Counted from the stretch's first letter, positions 7,967 through 17,028 are shown. The stretch: 64,000 bases of DNA from Mogibacterium sp. (GCA_017433975.1 JAFRGD010000022.1:62001-126000); one strand, 5' to 3'. Notes: a model not told the origin generated them from the letters alone. Program-made: numbers and translations.

Positions 7967-8929
7967 ATGAATACGATGCAAAACCAAAAGGTCGTCGTCC
8001 TGAACGCCGCAAAGATGAACTACGACGGCCTGCTCGACTTTTCCGCCCTCTCGCCGGACGTCACCGTGTACGACGAGACCGCCCCGGAGGACTTCCTCCA
8101 ACGGATCGACGGCACCGCCGCGATCGTCACCAAGGAACTTCCCGTTCCGGCCGACCTGATCGCACAGTTCCCGGACAGCGTCCGCCTCATCTGCGAGGCC
8201 GGCACCGGCTACAACAACATCGCCATCGACGCCGCTAAAGCGCGCGGCATCACCGTCTGCAACGTTCCGGCCTACAGCTCACACCGTGTGGCGCACACCG
8301 CCGTCATGCTCATGCTCATGCTGTCGTCGACCATGCAGAGCCAGGTCCGCATGCTCGCGGCCGGCGACCGGGGCAACTTCACGGAACACCTGCAGGTCCC
8401 GCACGTCGAGCTGAACGGCAAGACCCTCGGCGTGGTCGGCGCAGGCACCATCGGCCGCCAGGTCATCCGCATCGCGCGCGCCATGGACATGAATGTCCTC
8501 TGCTACACCAGGACTCCTCGTGATGACGAGCCTGGCCTGACGTTCGTCCCGCTCGAGCGGCTGCTCCGGGAAAGCGATTACATCTCCCTCCACTGCCCGC
8601 TCACGGACAAGACGCGCCACATGATCGACGCGGACGCGCTCGCGATGATGAAGCCGACCGCCTTCCTGATCAACACCTCCCGCGGCGCGCTGGTCGACGA
8701 GCCGGCCCTGATCCGCGCCCTGACCGAAGGCCAGATCGCGGGTGCAGGTCTCGATGTCCAGGAGACCGAGCCGCCGGTCGCGGACAATCCGCTGTATACG
8801 CTGGAAAATGTCATCCTCACGCCGCACATGGGCTGGAAGGGTCTTGAGACGCGCCAGCGCCTGGTCGGCGTCATCGCGGATGACATCCAGGGGTTCTTTG
8901 CCGGCACACCGGTCAACGTGGTCGGTTAA
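7967..8929 (+). CDS. D-isomer-specific 2-hydroxyacid dehydrogenase
   Basis: The 320-residue NAD-dependent enzyme belongs to the D-2-hydroxyacid dehydrogenase family. It has the Rossmann loop GVVGAGTIGRQ and the catalytic triad: Arg in NTSRGALVDE, Glu in LDVQETEPP, and His in TPHMGW. It probably reduces a 2-ketoacid such as hydroxypyruvate, glyoxylate or pyruvate with NADH in the cytosol; the exact substrate is not readable. ATG at 7967 is preferred because GGAG lies six bases before it, whereas the earlier in-frame ATG at 7955 has no ribosome site. It is divergent from the GTPase-nuclease gene and has no same-strand partner. Confidence 0.9.
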   Translation: MNTMQNQKVVVLNAAKMNYDGLLDFSALSPDVTVYDETAPEDFLQRIDGTAAIVTKELPVPADLIAQFPDSVRLICEAGTGYNNIAIDAAKARGITVCNVPAYSSHRVAHTAVMLMLMLSSTMQSQVRMLAAGDRGNFTEHLQVPHVELNGKTLGVVGAGTIGRQVIRIARAMDMNVLCYTRTPRDDEPGLTFVPLERLLRESDYISLHCPLTDKTRHMIDADALAMMKPTAFLINTSRGALVDEPALIRALTEGQIAGAGLDVQETEPPVADNPLYTLENVILTPHMGWKGLETRQRLVGVIADDIQGFFAGTPVNVVG

Positions 8930-8979
8930 CGTGGCAGGCGTCGGGCGCTAAAGGCGTTGGACGCCGATGAAAAAGCCGC

Positions 8980-9897
8980 TTAACGCGGCAGATATAGTTT
9001 GCTTAAAATGACTTCCCGGGCGCGGTCCGGCAGGACGCGGAGCAGCACCATCAGGGCTTTGTAGTCCGCTCCGACCGGCACGCGGGCCGGCGGGTCCTTC
9101 CGCCCCGCGAGCGCGTAAGCGACGCGTGCGACGCTCTCCGGGGATTTCCCGTTCTGTTCGTCAGCGGCCATCTTGGCGATGCTTTTGTACAGCGTACTGC
9201 TGTACTCCGCCGGGCCGCTTTTTTCTATGGCCGCGGAACCGCCGTCGCATCGACTGCCGTCCATGGAACTGCCGCCCGTCGCCCCGTCCGCGGAACCGCC
9301 GAGATCCTGTGTGACCCGCGCGGCCGTGAAGCCGGTCTTGGTGTCGCCCGGTTCAATGATGACGGCTCGGACGCCGTACCGCCGCATTTCCATACGGACC
9401 GCGTCGGTAAAGGCCTCGAGCGCGTATTTACTCGCGGAGTACTGGCTCTGCATCGGGATCGACACGCGGCCCGCGATCGACCCGATGACAATCAGGAGTC
9501 CGCGCCGCTGCAGCCGCATCCGCGTGAGGCACGGCCGCGCCGCGTTCAGCGTCCCGAAGTAATTGACTTCCATCTGGCGCCGCGTGAGCTCCTGCGGCGT
9601 CGTCTCGGCCGGTCCCGCGACGCCCATCCCGGCGCAGAGGACCGCAATGTCGACGCCCGGCAGCCCTTCGATGAACGCGCGGACCGCCGCCTCGTCGGTG
9701 ACGTCCAGCCGCCGCATCGTCAGGCTTCCGCCGCCTTCGAACGTTTCAGTGTATTCCTCCGTGTGCCGGGAAACGCCCGTCACCGTACAACCGTGCCGCG
9801 CATACTCCTGCGCGCACGCCTGCCCGATGCCCGACGACGCGCCGGTCACAAAGACGCGCGTCCCGTAGACGTTCCGGTCGCTTTTTCTCCTGATCAT
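8980..9897 (-). CDS. Short-chain dehydrogenase/reductase (SDR)
   Basis: The 305-residue classical SDR carries TGASSGIG for NAD(P) binding near residue 18, CAGMG in the NNAG position, the catalytic serine in IGSIAG, and YSASK (catalytic Tyr and Lys). The segment after the EPGDTKTGF strand contains a Gly/Ser/Asp-rich insertion of about 30 residues (residues about 205-235) not expected in the family; it lies where the substrate loop would be. Substrate is unknown. AGGAA precedes the ATG at 9897. The gene lies 72 bp downstream of pepC on the same strand and may be co-transcribed. Confidence 0.88.
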   Translation of the reverse strand: MIRRKSDRNVYGTRVFVTGASSGIGQACAQEYARHGCTVTGVSRHTEEYTETFEGGGSLTMRRLDVTDEAAVRAFIEGLPGVDIAVLCAGMGVAGPAETTPQELTRRQMEVNYFGTLNAARPCLTRMRLQRRGLLIVIGSIAGRVSIPMQSQYSASKYALEAFTDAVRMEMRRYGVRAVIIEPGDTKTGFTAARVTQDLGGSADGATGGSSMDGSRCDGGSAAIEKSGPAEYSSTLYKSIAKMAADEQNGKSPESVARVAYALAGRKDPPARVPVGADYKALMVLLRVLPDRAREVILSKLYLPR

Positions 9898-9969
9898 TGC
9901 CCGTTCCTCGTACTCTGCTGCAACGACATGGTCAGCAGCTCACTTTACCGGGAAAACCGTCGTTCCGCC

Positions 9970-11310
9970 TTACCGGATGAGCGCCAGCGACCCCATCGGG
10001 TCCCACGGCTCGAGCTCCACCGGCTCCGCCTCGTACGCGGCGAGCTGCTCGGCGGACAGGTATTTCTTGTGCGTGATGATCTGGTACACGAACGCGCGGA
10101 ACCAGGCTTCGCTGCCGATGTAGTATCCTTTCATCCCGCGCTCGTCGCCCCAGCTGTTCTCGATCTTCCAGCGGTCCGGCTGCCCGTTCTCGTCAAAGTT
10201 GACGCCGGTGATGACCATCGCGTGGTTCATGCGGCTGTCGTTGAAGTTCAGCCGGTCAGCCTTGGTCATCGTGGTGTCGAGGCCGAGCATCCGCTCCGCG
10301 GTAAAGGAGTCCGGATCCCAGATTCCGACCGCGCGGTTCCCGTACTTGCCGGCGTCGCTCCCGAACCACACCGGCTCGCCGTCCTTCAGCTGCTCGATTG
10401 CGATGCGTTCCAGCTCCTCCATCGGCAGGTTGAGGTACCGCACCGCGTATTCGACCGTGTTTCCGAGGAACTTGACGGTGTAGGAACGCCCGAACGGCTT
10501 GTCCTCGGTCGGCGAGTTGATCAGGCTGACGTAGTCCGAAAGGTCGATTCCGACGTATTTGTCATAAAACTCCTGCGGCGTGAGCCCGCGGTCCACGTGG
10601 TAGACCTTGTCCTTGTCCTCGTACGTGAAGTCGAACCGCTCCGGCGGCTCCTCGTAAAGGATGCAAAGCGCCTTGAAATACCCGGCGAGCATCTCTTCCT
10701 TGCAGGCGCGGGCGGCTTCTTCACCGCGCTCCGCCACGACTTTGCGGAGCACCGTGATGTCCCGCCGCAGCCGGCTGTTCAAAAGCGCCCAGTGCGCGCG
10801 CGTGTTCGTCGACTGCTCGTTGTCCGGCATGACCTCCGCCGGCACGACGCCGTACTTGCTGACGATGGCCGCCATCATGTCCCACTGGCCGCCGTCTCCG
10901 ATACCGTCGGTGATCCAGTCGAGGGTGCGGTCCCGGATCGGACGGTCCGCCGTTGCGATGCCCGCTTCGAGGAAGAAATTCAGTTTCTCGAGTTTATCCC
11001 AGAATGCGAAGTATGCGCCGGAGAGCTCGATCCGGTCGAGGTTGCAGCGCTCCGCGACCTTTTCGCGGAAGATGTTCATCGAGGCGAAGAGCCAGCAACG
11101 GCCGGACCGCTTTTGGTTGGTGACCTCGGACAGGTGCAGATCGATCGTGAAGTGGTTCTGCAGCCGGGCCGCAGCCGCCGCGTCATAGGTCACTTCGGTA
11201 AAGTCCGACCCGCTGAGCGCCGCCGCGTAAACCGGCGCCGCCGCATCCTCATGGTACCATTCGCGGTAAGCCGCGATCATGTCCGCTGTAATAGGTGTCG
11301 CATTCTTCAT
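9970..11310 (-). CDS. pepC: Aminopeptidase C (bleomycin hydrolase family, C1)
   Basis: The 446-residue cytosolic cysteine aminopeptidase has the PepC/bleomycin-hydrolase catalytic residues: Cys in KRSGRCWLFA (near residue 72), His in SRMNHAMVITG, and Asn in KIENSWG. Length matches the family (440-450). These hexameric enzymes remove N-terminal residues from peptides. AGGAGG with six-base spacing selects the ATG at 11310 over a longer frame. It lies between the homocysteine methyltransferase and the SDR, all on one strand with gaps under 100 bp, so they may form one transcript. Confidence 0.95.
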   Translation of the reverse strand: MKNATPITADMIAAYREWYHEDAAAPVYAAALSGSDFTEVTYDAAAAARLQNHFTIDLHLSEVTNQKRSGRCWLFASMNIFREKVAERCNLDRIELSGAYFAFWDKLEKLNFFLEAGIATADRPIRDRTLDWITDGIGDGGQWDMMAAIVSKYGVVPAEVMPDNEQSTNTRAHWALLNSRLRRDITVLRKVVAERGEEAARACKEEMLAGYFKALCILYEEPPERFDFTYEDKDKVYHVDRGLTPQEFYDKYVGIDLSDYVSLINSPTEDKPFGRSYTVKFLGNTVEYAVRYLNLPMEELERIAIEQLKDGEPVWFGSDAGKYGNRAVGIWDPDSFTAERMLGLDTTMTKADRLNFNDSRMNHAMVITGVNFDENGQPDRWKIENSWGDERGMKGYYIGSEAWFRAFVYQIITHKKYLSAEQLAAYEAEPVELEPWDPMGSLALIR

Positions 11311-11404
11311 TTCATTCCTCCTGTAAGTCAATGTGATTTATGTCGTTGCCCGCCGCGCCGGTCGATCCCGGTGCAGCGAAGCGATTCATAACTTTTGTAA
11401 AAGA

Positions 11405-12628
11405 TTAGTAGATCAGGCCGTATTTGCGCGCAAGCGGTGCGAGCGCCTCGTCCGGCAGGCCGCCGGCGTAGAGCGCGCGGCCCTGGTATAGCCGGAGCGC
11501 CCGTTCGAGCAGGTCCGCGTCCTCGCAGACCAGGCAGAGCGGCTTGTTGATCGCGTACTGGCAGGCGCCGAACTCGTCGAGGTCGTCGCGCGATTTGATT
11601 TCAATCGCGATGACCGGTGCTGCGCCGTCCATGGCTTCGTCGATCCGGTCCTCGAGCCCGGCGTCGCAGGTCAGTACCTCGCTGACGCGGATTCCCGGGT
11701 CGAGTACAAAGACTTGCTTCTCGGTCGCACAGACGACCTTGCCCGCGAGGTGCGCCGCCGGCGCCGGCTTGACCATCGGAACGCCCTCGAGCGCCTCACG
11801 GATCGCCTTCACGTGCTCCGGCGTCGTTCCGCAGCAACCGCCGAAGAGCATGACGCCCGCCTCCGCGAAGGCCGGAACGAACCCGGCGAGTTCCTCCGCT
11901 GTCAGTTTATACACGATCTTTCCGTCCTCGACGATCGGCAGGCCGGCATTCGGCTTGGCCGCGAGCGGTACCGTTGCGTACTCCCGGAGGCGCCGGATCT
12001 GTGTGAGCATGTCGTCCGGGCCGACCGAGCAGTTCAGACCGAACGCGTCCACGCCCATCCCCTGCATGATGACGAGCGCCGCCGTGGCGTCCGTCCCGGT
12101 CAGGGTCTTGCCGTTCGCGTCGGTCGTGAACGAAACGAGGACCGGCTTGTCGCTCACCGACCGCACCGCGAGCAGCGCCGCGCGCGCCTCCGGAACCGTC
12201 ATGATCGTCTCAATCACATAGAGGTCGACGCCGGCCGCTTCGAGGCCTTTCGCCTGCTCAGTATACAAATCGACCAGTTCTTCAAACGCGAGGTCCCCGA
12301 GCGGCGCGAGAAACTTACCGGTCGGCGAGATATCGCCCGCGATCAGACACCGGCCGCTGATTCCTTCTTTGGCCGTCTCCACCAGCCGCCGGTTGAAGTC
12401 CGCCGTCTGATTGAAAATTCCGTTCTCCTCGAGCTTGATTGGATTCGCTCCAAACGTCGGCGAGTAAACGATATCGCTTCCCGCTTTGATATACGCGTCA
12501 TCCAGATCGTGGATCACCTCCGGGTGCTCGAGCACCCAGGCCTCCGCGCTGACCGACCCGTCGTAGCCCCGCTTCTGAAGCTCCGTCCCGGTCGCGCCGT
12601 CCAATACCAATGGATAATACAGTTCCAT
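11405..12628 (-). CDS. Homocysteine S-methyltransferase family protein
   Basis: The 407-residue protein starts with a homocysteine methyltransferase TIM barrel (residues 1 to about 290): LDGATGTELQKRG, then the zinc ligands Cys in GLNCSVGP and Cys-Cys in FGGCCGTTPEH. It should transfer a methyl group, probably from a methyl-corrinoid, to homocysteine to give methionine. Residues about 295-407 are an extension whose INKPLCLVCEDADLLERAL and LYQGRALYAG segments resemble a shortened pterin-domain strand of MetH; this is my inference. AGGGGGA precedes the ATG. It is divergent from the DUF2284 and corrinoid-fusion genes, which likely belong to the same pathway. Confidence 0.88.
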   Translation of the reverse strand: MELYYPLVLDGATGTELQKRGYDGSVSAEAWVLEHPEVIHDLDDAYIKAGSDIVYSPTFGANPIKLEENGIFNQTADFNRRLVETAKEGISGRCLIAGDISPTGKFLAPLGDLAFEELVDLYTEQAKGLEAAGVDLYVIETIMTVPEARAALLAVRSVSDKPVLVSFTTDANGKTLTGTDATAALVIMQGMGVDAFGLNCSVGPDDMLTQIRRLREYATVPLAAKPNAGLPIVEDGKIVYKLTAEELAGFVPAFAEAGVMLFGGCCGTTPEHVKAIREALEGVPMVKPAPAAHLAGKVVCATEKQVFVLDPGIRVSEVLTCDAGLEDRIDEAMDGAAPVIAIEIKSRDDLDEFGACQYAINKPLCLVCEDADLLERALRLYQGRALYAGGLPDEALAPLARKYGLIY

Positions 12629-12779
12629 ACGTCCCCCTTATTTCACACCGCGTGCCGCGCACACAGTCTGTCCCAATTCTCTAAAAATGCTTGTAATAAT
12701 CAACGTTATTTTGGTATATTTAATTAATTGCAATTTCTATGATATCAAAAAAGTATTTTTATGCAAGAGGATATCATCT

Positions 12780-13340
12780 GTGATTCTTGAAACCGGAAGC
12801 CATCCGAATACCGAAACGCTCGTGACCCTCGCGCTCGAAGCGGGCTTCACGCAGGCCGCGCCGCTCAACATGGACGCGCTCCTGTTCCGCAGCGAGGTCC
12901 GCGACATGTGCGCGGCCGACCGGTGCAAGCATTACGACAAGAGCTGGAGCTGTCCGCCAGCCATCGGTTCGCTCGAGCAGATCACAGCGCAGGCCGCCCG
13001 GTACCACCGTGGCATCCTCGTCCAGACCACCGCGCCGACGGACGGCGACTTCGACATGAAGGGCTTTTACGACGGGATGGTCCTGCACCAGCGAAGCTTT
13101 GACACGCTGACGCGGCAGGTCCGCCGGATGTTCCCGGACTGCCTCCCGATGGCAGCCGGCTCCTGCATGCGGTGCCGCAAGTGCACCTATCCGGACCGCC
13201 CGTGCCGCTTCCCGGACCGCCTCTATCCGTCGATGGAGGCCTACGGACTGCTCGTCAGCGACGTCTGCATCCGCTCCGGGCTCAAGTACAACTACGGGCC
13301 GCGGACGATCACGTATACCGCTTGCATTTTACTCGATTAA
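12780..13340 (+). CDS. DUF2284 predicted metal-binding protein
   Basis: The 186-residue cysteine-rich protein matches the DUF2284 family, predicted to bind metal. Cysteine clusters are MCAADRCKHYDKSWSCPP near residue 45 and SCMRCRKCTYPDRPCRFP near residue 125, followed by a late VSDVC. The last clusters could hold an Fe-S or zinc site. The start is taken as GTG at 12780, nine bases after GAGG; the frame is open further upstream but without a ribosome site. DUF2284 genes are often found beside corrinoid methyltransferases, as here, where it is 48 bp ahead of the fusion gene. Its role in that system is unknown. Confidence 0.8.
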   Translation: MILETGSHPNTETLVTLALEAGFTQAAPLNMDALLFRSEVRDMCAADRCKHYDKSWSCPPAIGSLEQITAQAARYHRGILVQTTAPTDGDFDMKGFYDGMVLHQRSFDTLTRQVRRMFPDCLPMAAGSCMRCRKCTYPDRPCRFPDRLYPSMEAYGLLVSDVCIRSGLKYNYGPRTITYTACILLD

Positions 13341-13388
13341 GCGCTCCGCGCGCAGCGTTCAGTATGGAACAGAAAGGAACGAACCCCC

Positions 13389-15410
13389 ATGATGACGCCA
13401 AAAGAATTATTCCTCGAACTCCTCAAACCGGACGGTAAGCCGGACCGTCAGCTCGTCCAGTACGAAGCGCTTCAGATGCTTCTCGGCGACCCGATCAACC
13501 GCTGGCTCCACGAAGGGCGCCGGCCGGGCGCGCGGATCGTAGACCGCTGGGGTACGACCATCGACTGGCCTGCCGACCATCCGGGCTCCATGCCGATCGT
13601 CAACGACGAGAACAAAGTCATCAAAGACATCACGCGCTGGCGCGATTACGTGCACGCGCCGGACATCCTGGCCAACTGCAGCGACCCGGAGGCCTGGGCG
13701 GCCTGCCGTGCCAAGCTTCGCGAAAAAGCCGGAGATGAACGGCTGACGACCGGTTTCATGGGTACCGGTATCTTTGAGCAGTGCCACTTCCTCATGACCT
13801 TCGCGGACGTCCTGACCGGCCTCTACGACCACCCGCAGGAGATGCACGAGCTGATCGATTACATCACTGAATACCGTCTCACCTACGTTAAGCATCTGAT
13901 AGATAACCTCCAGCCGGAGGTCATATTCTCGCACGACGACTGGGGCACCAAGGACGCGCTTTTCATGAAGCCGGATATGTGGCGGGAATTCTTCAAAGAG
14001 CCGTACCGCAGGTTCTACGGATACATCCGCTCCCGCGGCGTGATCGCCATCCACCACGCGGACTCCTTCCTTGAGCCAATCGTCGACGACATGGCGGAGA
14101 TCGGAATCCAGTGTTGGCAGGGTGTTCTTCCGGAGAACAATATTCCAAAGCTTCAGAGACAACTCGGTGGCCGCATGATCCTGATGGGCGGTATCGGTGC
14201 CGCGATCGACCGCGCGGACGCCGGCGAAGAAGAAATTCGCACGTACGTGCGCAACGCCCTCAACAAGTACTGCCCGGGCGGCTACTTCATTCCTTGCCTC
14301 ACCAACGGCGGTCCACGTGCGGTTTATGATCACATCTATCCGTTTATCGATGACGAGATCAAAAAATACAATCAAGAGTACCACCTGCCGCGCTACAATA
14401 CCGAAGCGCCGGGCCGCGTCACGCCGGTCGTCATCGGACCGGCGGTTGCTCCGAGCGCGGCTGCAGCGGCCGGTGCTGGTACTGCCGCTGCGAGCATAAC
14501 GATAGTTGATGCAGCAGCCTCCCCTGCAAGCGCCGCAGCGCAGCAGGACCCTGCCGCCGCCAGTGTCGGCGCCGCGATCCTTGCAGCGCTTTCCGAAGCA
14601 CTCGCCGCCAACGACACCGCCAACCTCGCGGTCCGTCTCGGCAGCGCGGCGATCCGCGCGATGGGCGGCGCAGCAGTTGATGTGCCTACAGCCAATGCCC
14701 CGACCGACGGCGCTCAGCCTTCCAGCGCTGCCGCACAACCTTCCTCCGCGGAGGCGCAGCTGTCCCCGGCCAGCGAAGCCTTGCTGGACCGCGTCTCCGA
14801 CGCGCTTCAGAGCGGCTCGGTCAGCCAGACCGTCAGCGCCGTCAAGTACGCCCTCGACGCCGGCCTTTCCGCGCAGGACATCCTTACGGGCGGCCTCGTC
14901 CGCGGCATGAACATCCTCGGGGAGGACTTCTCCGCCGGCGAAGTCTTCGTCCCGGAGATGCTCCGCTCCGCAAAATGCATGTCCGCCGCCACCGACATCC
15001 TCAAGCCGCTCCTCGTCTCCGAAACTGGCGGCAAGTCCGTCGGCCGCGTCTGCCTCGGCACCGTCCGCGGCGACCTGCACGACATCGGCAAGAACCTCGT
15101 CAAAATCATGATGGAAGGCGCCGGTCTCGAAGTCATCGACCTCGGCTGCGACGTCAGCGCGGAGACCTTCATCCAGACCGCCATCGATCGGAACTGCGAT
15201 ATCATCGCCTGCTCCACCCTTCTCACGACGAGCATGGGCGAAATCGAACGCGTCGTGCAGCTGGCCATCGACACCGGCATCCGCGACAAGGTCCGCATCA
15301 TGATCGGCGGCGCCCCGGTCACGCAGGAATACTGCGACAAAGTCGGCGCCGACGTCTACACGGCAGACGCCGCAGCGGCCGCCCGCGCAGCCGTCAAACT
15401 GCTGTCGTAA
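13389..15410 (+). CDS. UroD-family methyltransferase fused to corrinoid-binding domain
   Basis: The 673-residue protein has an N-terminal uroporphyrinogen-decarboxylase-fold methyltransferase (residues 1 to about 345), an Ala/Ser/Pro-rich linker (about 350-460), and a C-terminal corrinoid protein (about 460-673). The latter has a four-helix cap and a cobalamin domain with GDLHDIGKN, the DxHxxG cobalt-ligand motif. This architecture is that of CmuA, where methyltransferase and corrinoid carrier are one chain. The expected HxC zinc motif is not obvious: the equivalent reads IHHADS, with a later IPCLTNGG. The methyl donor is unknown; with the adjacent homocysteine methyltransferase, methionine may be the product. 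AAAGGA precedes the ATG. Confidence 0.88.
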   Translation: MMTPKELFLELLKPDGKPDRQLVQYEALQMLLGDPINRWLHEGRRPGARIVDRWGTTIDWPADHPGSMPIVNDENKVIKDITRWRDYVHAPDILANCSDPEAWAACRAKLREKAGDERLTTGFMGTGIFEQCHFLMTFADVLTGLYDHPQEMHELIDYITEYRLTYVKHLIDNLQPEVIFSHDDWGTKDALFMKPDMWREFFKEPYRRFYGYIRSRGVIAIHHADSFLEPIVDDMAEIGIQCWQGVLPENNIPKLQRQLGGRMILMGGIGAAIDRADAGEEEIRTYVRNALNKYCPGGYFIPCLTNGGPRAVYDHIYPFIDDEIKKYNQEYHLPRYNTEAPGRVTPVVIGPAVAPSAAAAAGAGTAAASITIVDAAASPASAAAQQDPAAASVGAAILAALSEALAANDTANLAVRLGSAAIRAMGGAAVDVPTANAPTDGAQPSSAAAQPSSAEAQLSPASEALLDRVSDALQSGSVSQTVSAVKYALDAGLSAQDILTGGLVRGMNILGEDFSAGEVFVPEMLRSAKCMSAATDILKPLLVSETGGKSVGRVCLGTVRGDLHDIGKNLVKIMMEGAGLEVIDLGCDVSAETFIQTAIDRNCDIIACSTLLTTSMGEIERVVQLAIDTGIRDKVRIMIGGAPVTQEYCDKVGADVYTADAAAAARAAVKLLS

Positions 15411-15421
15411 CAGCCACGGCG

Positions 15422-15471
15422 AACTGATAACATAGTTGCTATGCCAAACTGATATCATAGATGCTACGGCA
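15422..15471 (+). repeat. 25-bp tandem duplication
   Basis: Two adjacent copies start AACTGATA (15422-15446 and 15447-15471), each with a small CATAG/CTATG-like dyad, 12 bp after the corrinoid-fusion stop. Confidence 0.75.
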
Positions 15472-15494
15472 AACAACGATTGGCCAATTCGCAA

Positions 15495-15769
15495 CTGTAC
15501 AAAAGTATTTAAGCACTTTTCGGGTTTTTCTCGATAAGTGCTTAATTTTTATTGAAATGTCATTATCATAGTTTATGATATCTCGTTCATTTCTTTATTT
15601 TTAACTGATTTTCTTTATTTTATCCTTAAATTAATCCCCTATAATTACTTATCTGTCAACTAAAGTGCTCATTAAACTGCACAATTACACTACATTCATG
15701 ATCATTGACGATAATTGTTAAGCATTTTACGTTAAAAAAACAAGAAAGTGCTTAACAATCTTTGTACAG
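15495..15769. mobile_element. MITE-like element, copy B (275 bp)
   Basis: The ends are imperfect 24-bp inverted repeats beginning CTGTACAAA and ending TTAAGCACTT. The left end folds as TAAGCACTT/AAGTGCTTA and the right end as TTGTTAAGCA/TGCTTAACAA. The interior is strongly AT-rich without an ORF. Same organisation as copies A and C; interiors are not obviously alike by eye. Confidence 0.7.
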
Positions 15770-15777
15770 AAGCAACC

Positions 15778-15836
15778 CGGATACCTCTGTGGGACATCTG
15801 CACCTCACACGACACCTGCACAGCGTAGGGTATCCG
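15778..15836. other. Hairpin-forming intergenic segment
   Basis: CGGATACC (15778-15785) pairs with GGTATCCG (15829-15836), with an inner CTGTG/CACAG pair. It is not followed by a T tract on either strand. Function unknown. Confidence 0.4.
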
Positions 15837-15873
15837 CTTGTAGTTTCTTTTGGCTTTTTTGCATAAAGGAGAA

Positions 15874-15906
15874 TAAAAAAATGCAGAAAACAACCGTTTT
15901 CTGCAT
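15874..15906 (-). terminator. Rho-independent terminator
   Basis: ATGCAGAAAAC and GTTTTCTGCAT form a perfect 11-bp stem with a four-base loop. On the minus strand it runs into seven T, so it ends transcription from the ybjQ-merR direction, about 110 bp after the YbjQ stop. The 15907-16013 remainder shows no gene. Confidence 0.8.
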
Positions 15907-16013
15907 ATAAAATCGTTATTTTTTGCATAAAGCCGCCACGACTGTTTCGGAAGCTGTCACCGAAACTATCGAGGATGCTGTCGCCGCAACTGCCGCAACT
16001 GCTATTTCCGCCG

Positions 16014-16328
16014 TTACTCCACGAACTTGACCGCGGTTCCGTACGCGACGACCTCCGCCGCGCCCTGCATCACCTGCGACGACCCGAACCGCACGCCGAT
16101 GATGGCGTCCGCGCCGAGCTCCTCCGCTTCGTCGACCATGCGCTTGGTCGCGATCTGACGGGCTTCGTTCAGCATCTCCGTGTAGCCGACGATCTCGCCG
16201 CCGACCAGTGTCTTCATGCCCGCCATGAAGTCACGGCCGACGTTCTTGGTCTGCACGATTGCCCCTTTGACCAGTCCCAGCAGTTCAAAGTCCTTGCCCG
16301 GAATATAATCGATAGTATACAGTTTCAT
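16014..16328 (-). CDS. YbjQ family (heavy-metal-binding domain, DUF74) protein
   Basis: The 104-residue protein has the full YbjQ pattern: GLVKGAIVQTKN strand, a helix with EMLNEARQIATKRM, and the C-terminal ADAIIGVRFGSSQVMQG then EVVAYGTAVKF. The family forms small pentameric barrels; metal binding has been proposed but function is unproven. GGGGGA precedes the ATG. It lies 29 bp after the MerR regulator gene on the same strand and is followed by a strong terminator, so it is probably the last gene of the regulator's transcript. Confidence 0.88.
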   Translation of the reverse strand: MKLYTIDYIPGKDFELLGLVKGAIVQTKNVGRDFMAGMKTLVGGEIVGYTEMLNEARQIATKRMVDEAEELGADAIIGVRFGSSQVMQGAAEVVAYGTAVKFVE

Positions 16329-16357
16329 TTGTCTTCCCCCTTTTCAGTCCTAAATTT

Positions 16358-16999
16358 TCAATACTTGTTCGCCTCGTCGAGTTCGCCGCTCGCGAGCTCC
16401 TTGAGCCGCTGGCGGAGCGCAATCGCGATTCCGACGATCATCGCGCCGAAAAGCACGACGCAGAAAACGATGATAACCGCCGGCGCAGGGTCCACCGTAT
16501 TCGCCCAGATGATACCGATGACCAGCGTCACCAGCAAAGCGATCATGACAACCGCCGCAATCACGGCGCCCGTCTTTCTCTTGTTCACATCGGACATTCT
16601 GACATTCATAAGTTGTACGCCCCCTTTCTCGAGCTGCTGCATCTTTTCGATATATTCGGAGGCGTCGAGCGATTCGAGGTCGTCCACTTCATCGGACATC
16701 ATCGCGCAGACCGCCTTGATCTGCTCGAGGTCGCGGCCGCGCTGTTCGAGCTCGCTCATCCGCTGCCGCATGCCGTCGTCAAAGGAGATCTTTCCCTCCT
16801 GCATGAGCCGAATCTGCTCGCACGGAAAGCCGAGCTGCCGCAGGAGTTTGACGCGCCGGAGCGCCGCCACGTCCGTGAGATCGTACTCGCGGTAACCGTT
16901 CTGCGGGTCGCGGCCCGGTTTGACCAGCCCCTGGTCCTCGTAAAACCGGATGTTCTTTTTTGTGATGCCGACCAGTTCTTCGACCTGATTGATCTTCAT
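16358..16999 (-). CDS. MerR family regulator with C-terminal transmembrane segments
   Basis: The 213-residue protein begins with a MerR winged helix (VEELVGITKKNIRFYEDQGL, then GYREYDLTDVAALRRVKLLR) and a dimerising coiled coil (residues about 75-120). Instead of a ligand domain, residues about 140-200 hold two hydrophobic segments (AVIAAVVMIALLVTLVIGII and a second around AVIIVFCVVLFGAMIVGIAI). It is thus probably a membrane-anchored MerR regulator, perhaps sensing envelope stress. GGAGG precedes the ATG. A MerR-type promoter with a 19-bp spacer sits just upstream, and the same promoter occurs before the yhfC-type gene at 21424. Confidence 0.88.
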   Translation of the reverse strand: MKINQVEELVGITKKNIRFYEDQGLVKPGRDPQNGYREYDLTDVAALRRVKLLRQLGFPCEQIRLMQEGKISFDDGMRQRMSELEQRGRDLEQIKAVCAMMSDEVDDLESLDASEYIEKMQQLEKGGVQLMNVRMSDVNKRKTGAVIAAVVMIALLVTLVIGIIWANTVDPAPAVIIVFCVVLFGAMIVGIAIALRQRLKELASGELDEANKY

Positions 17000-17028
17000 C
17001 GCATGCCTCCATATCCCTTACTGCCGCA

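Noticed and set aside
9763..11391. 542-codon plus-strand open frame across pepC
   Set aside because: Antisense shadow of pepC, whose catalytic residues are all present on the minus strand.
12629..12779. Cobalamin or SAM riboswitch before the methyl-transfer genes
   Set aside because: The 150-bp AT-rich gap lacks a B12-box-like or SAM-aptamer-like core; too short for a B12 riboswitch plus expression platform on either side.
13407..15494. 695-codon open frame on the minus strand opposite the corrinoid fusion gene
   Set aside because: It is a GC-driven shadow: the plus-strand frame has all family motifs and a ribosome site, while this one has none and a composition rich in Arg, Asp, Val and Gly.
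15881..15910. Nine-codon ORF with an AGGAG site
   Set aside because: It lies wholly inside a perfect terminator hairpin of the minus strand; the coding look is a by-product of the stem.
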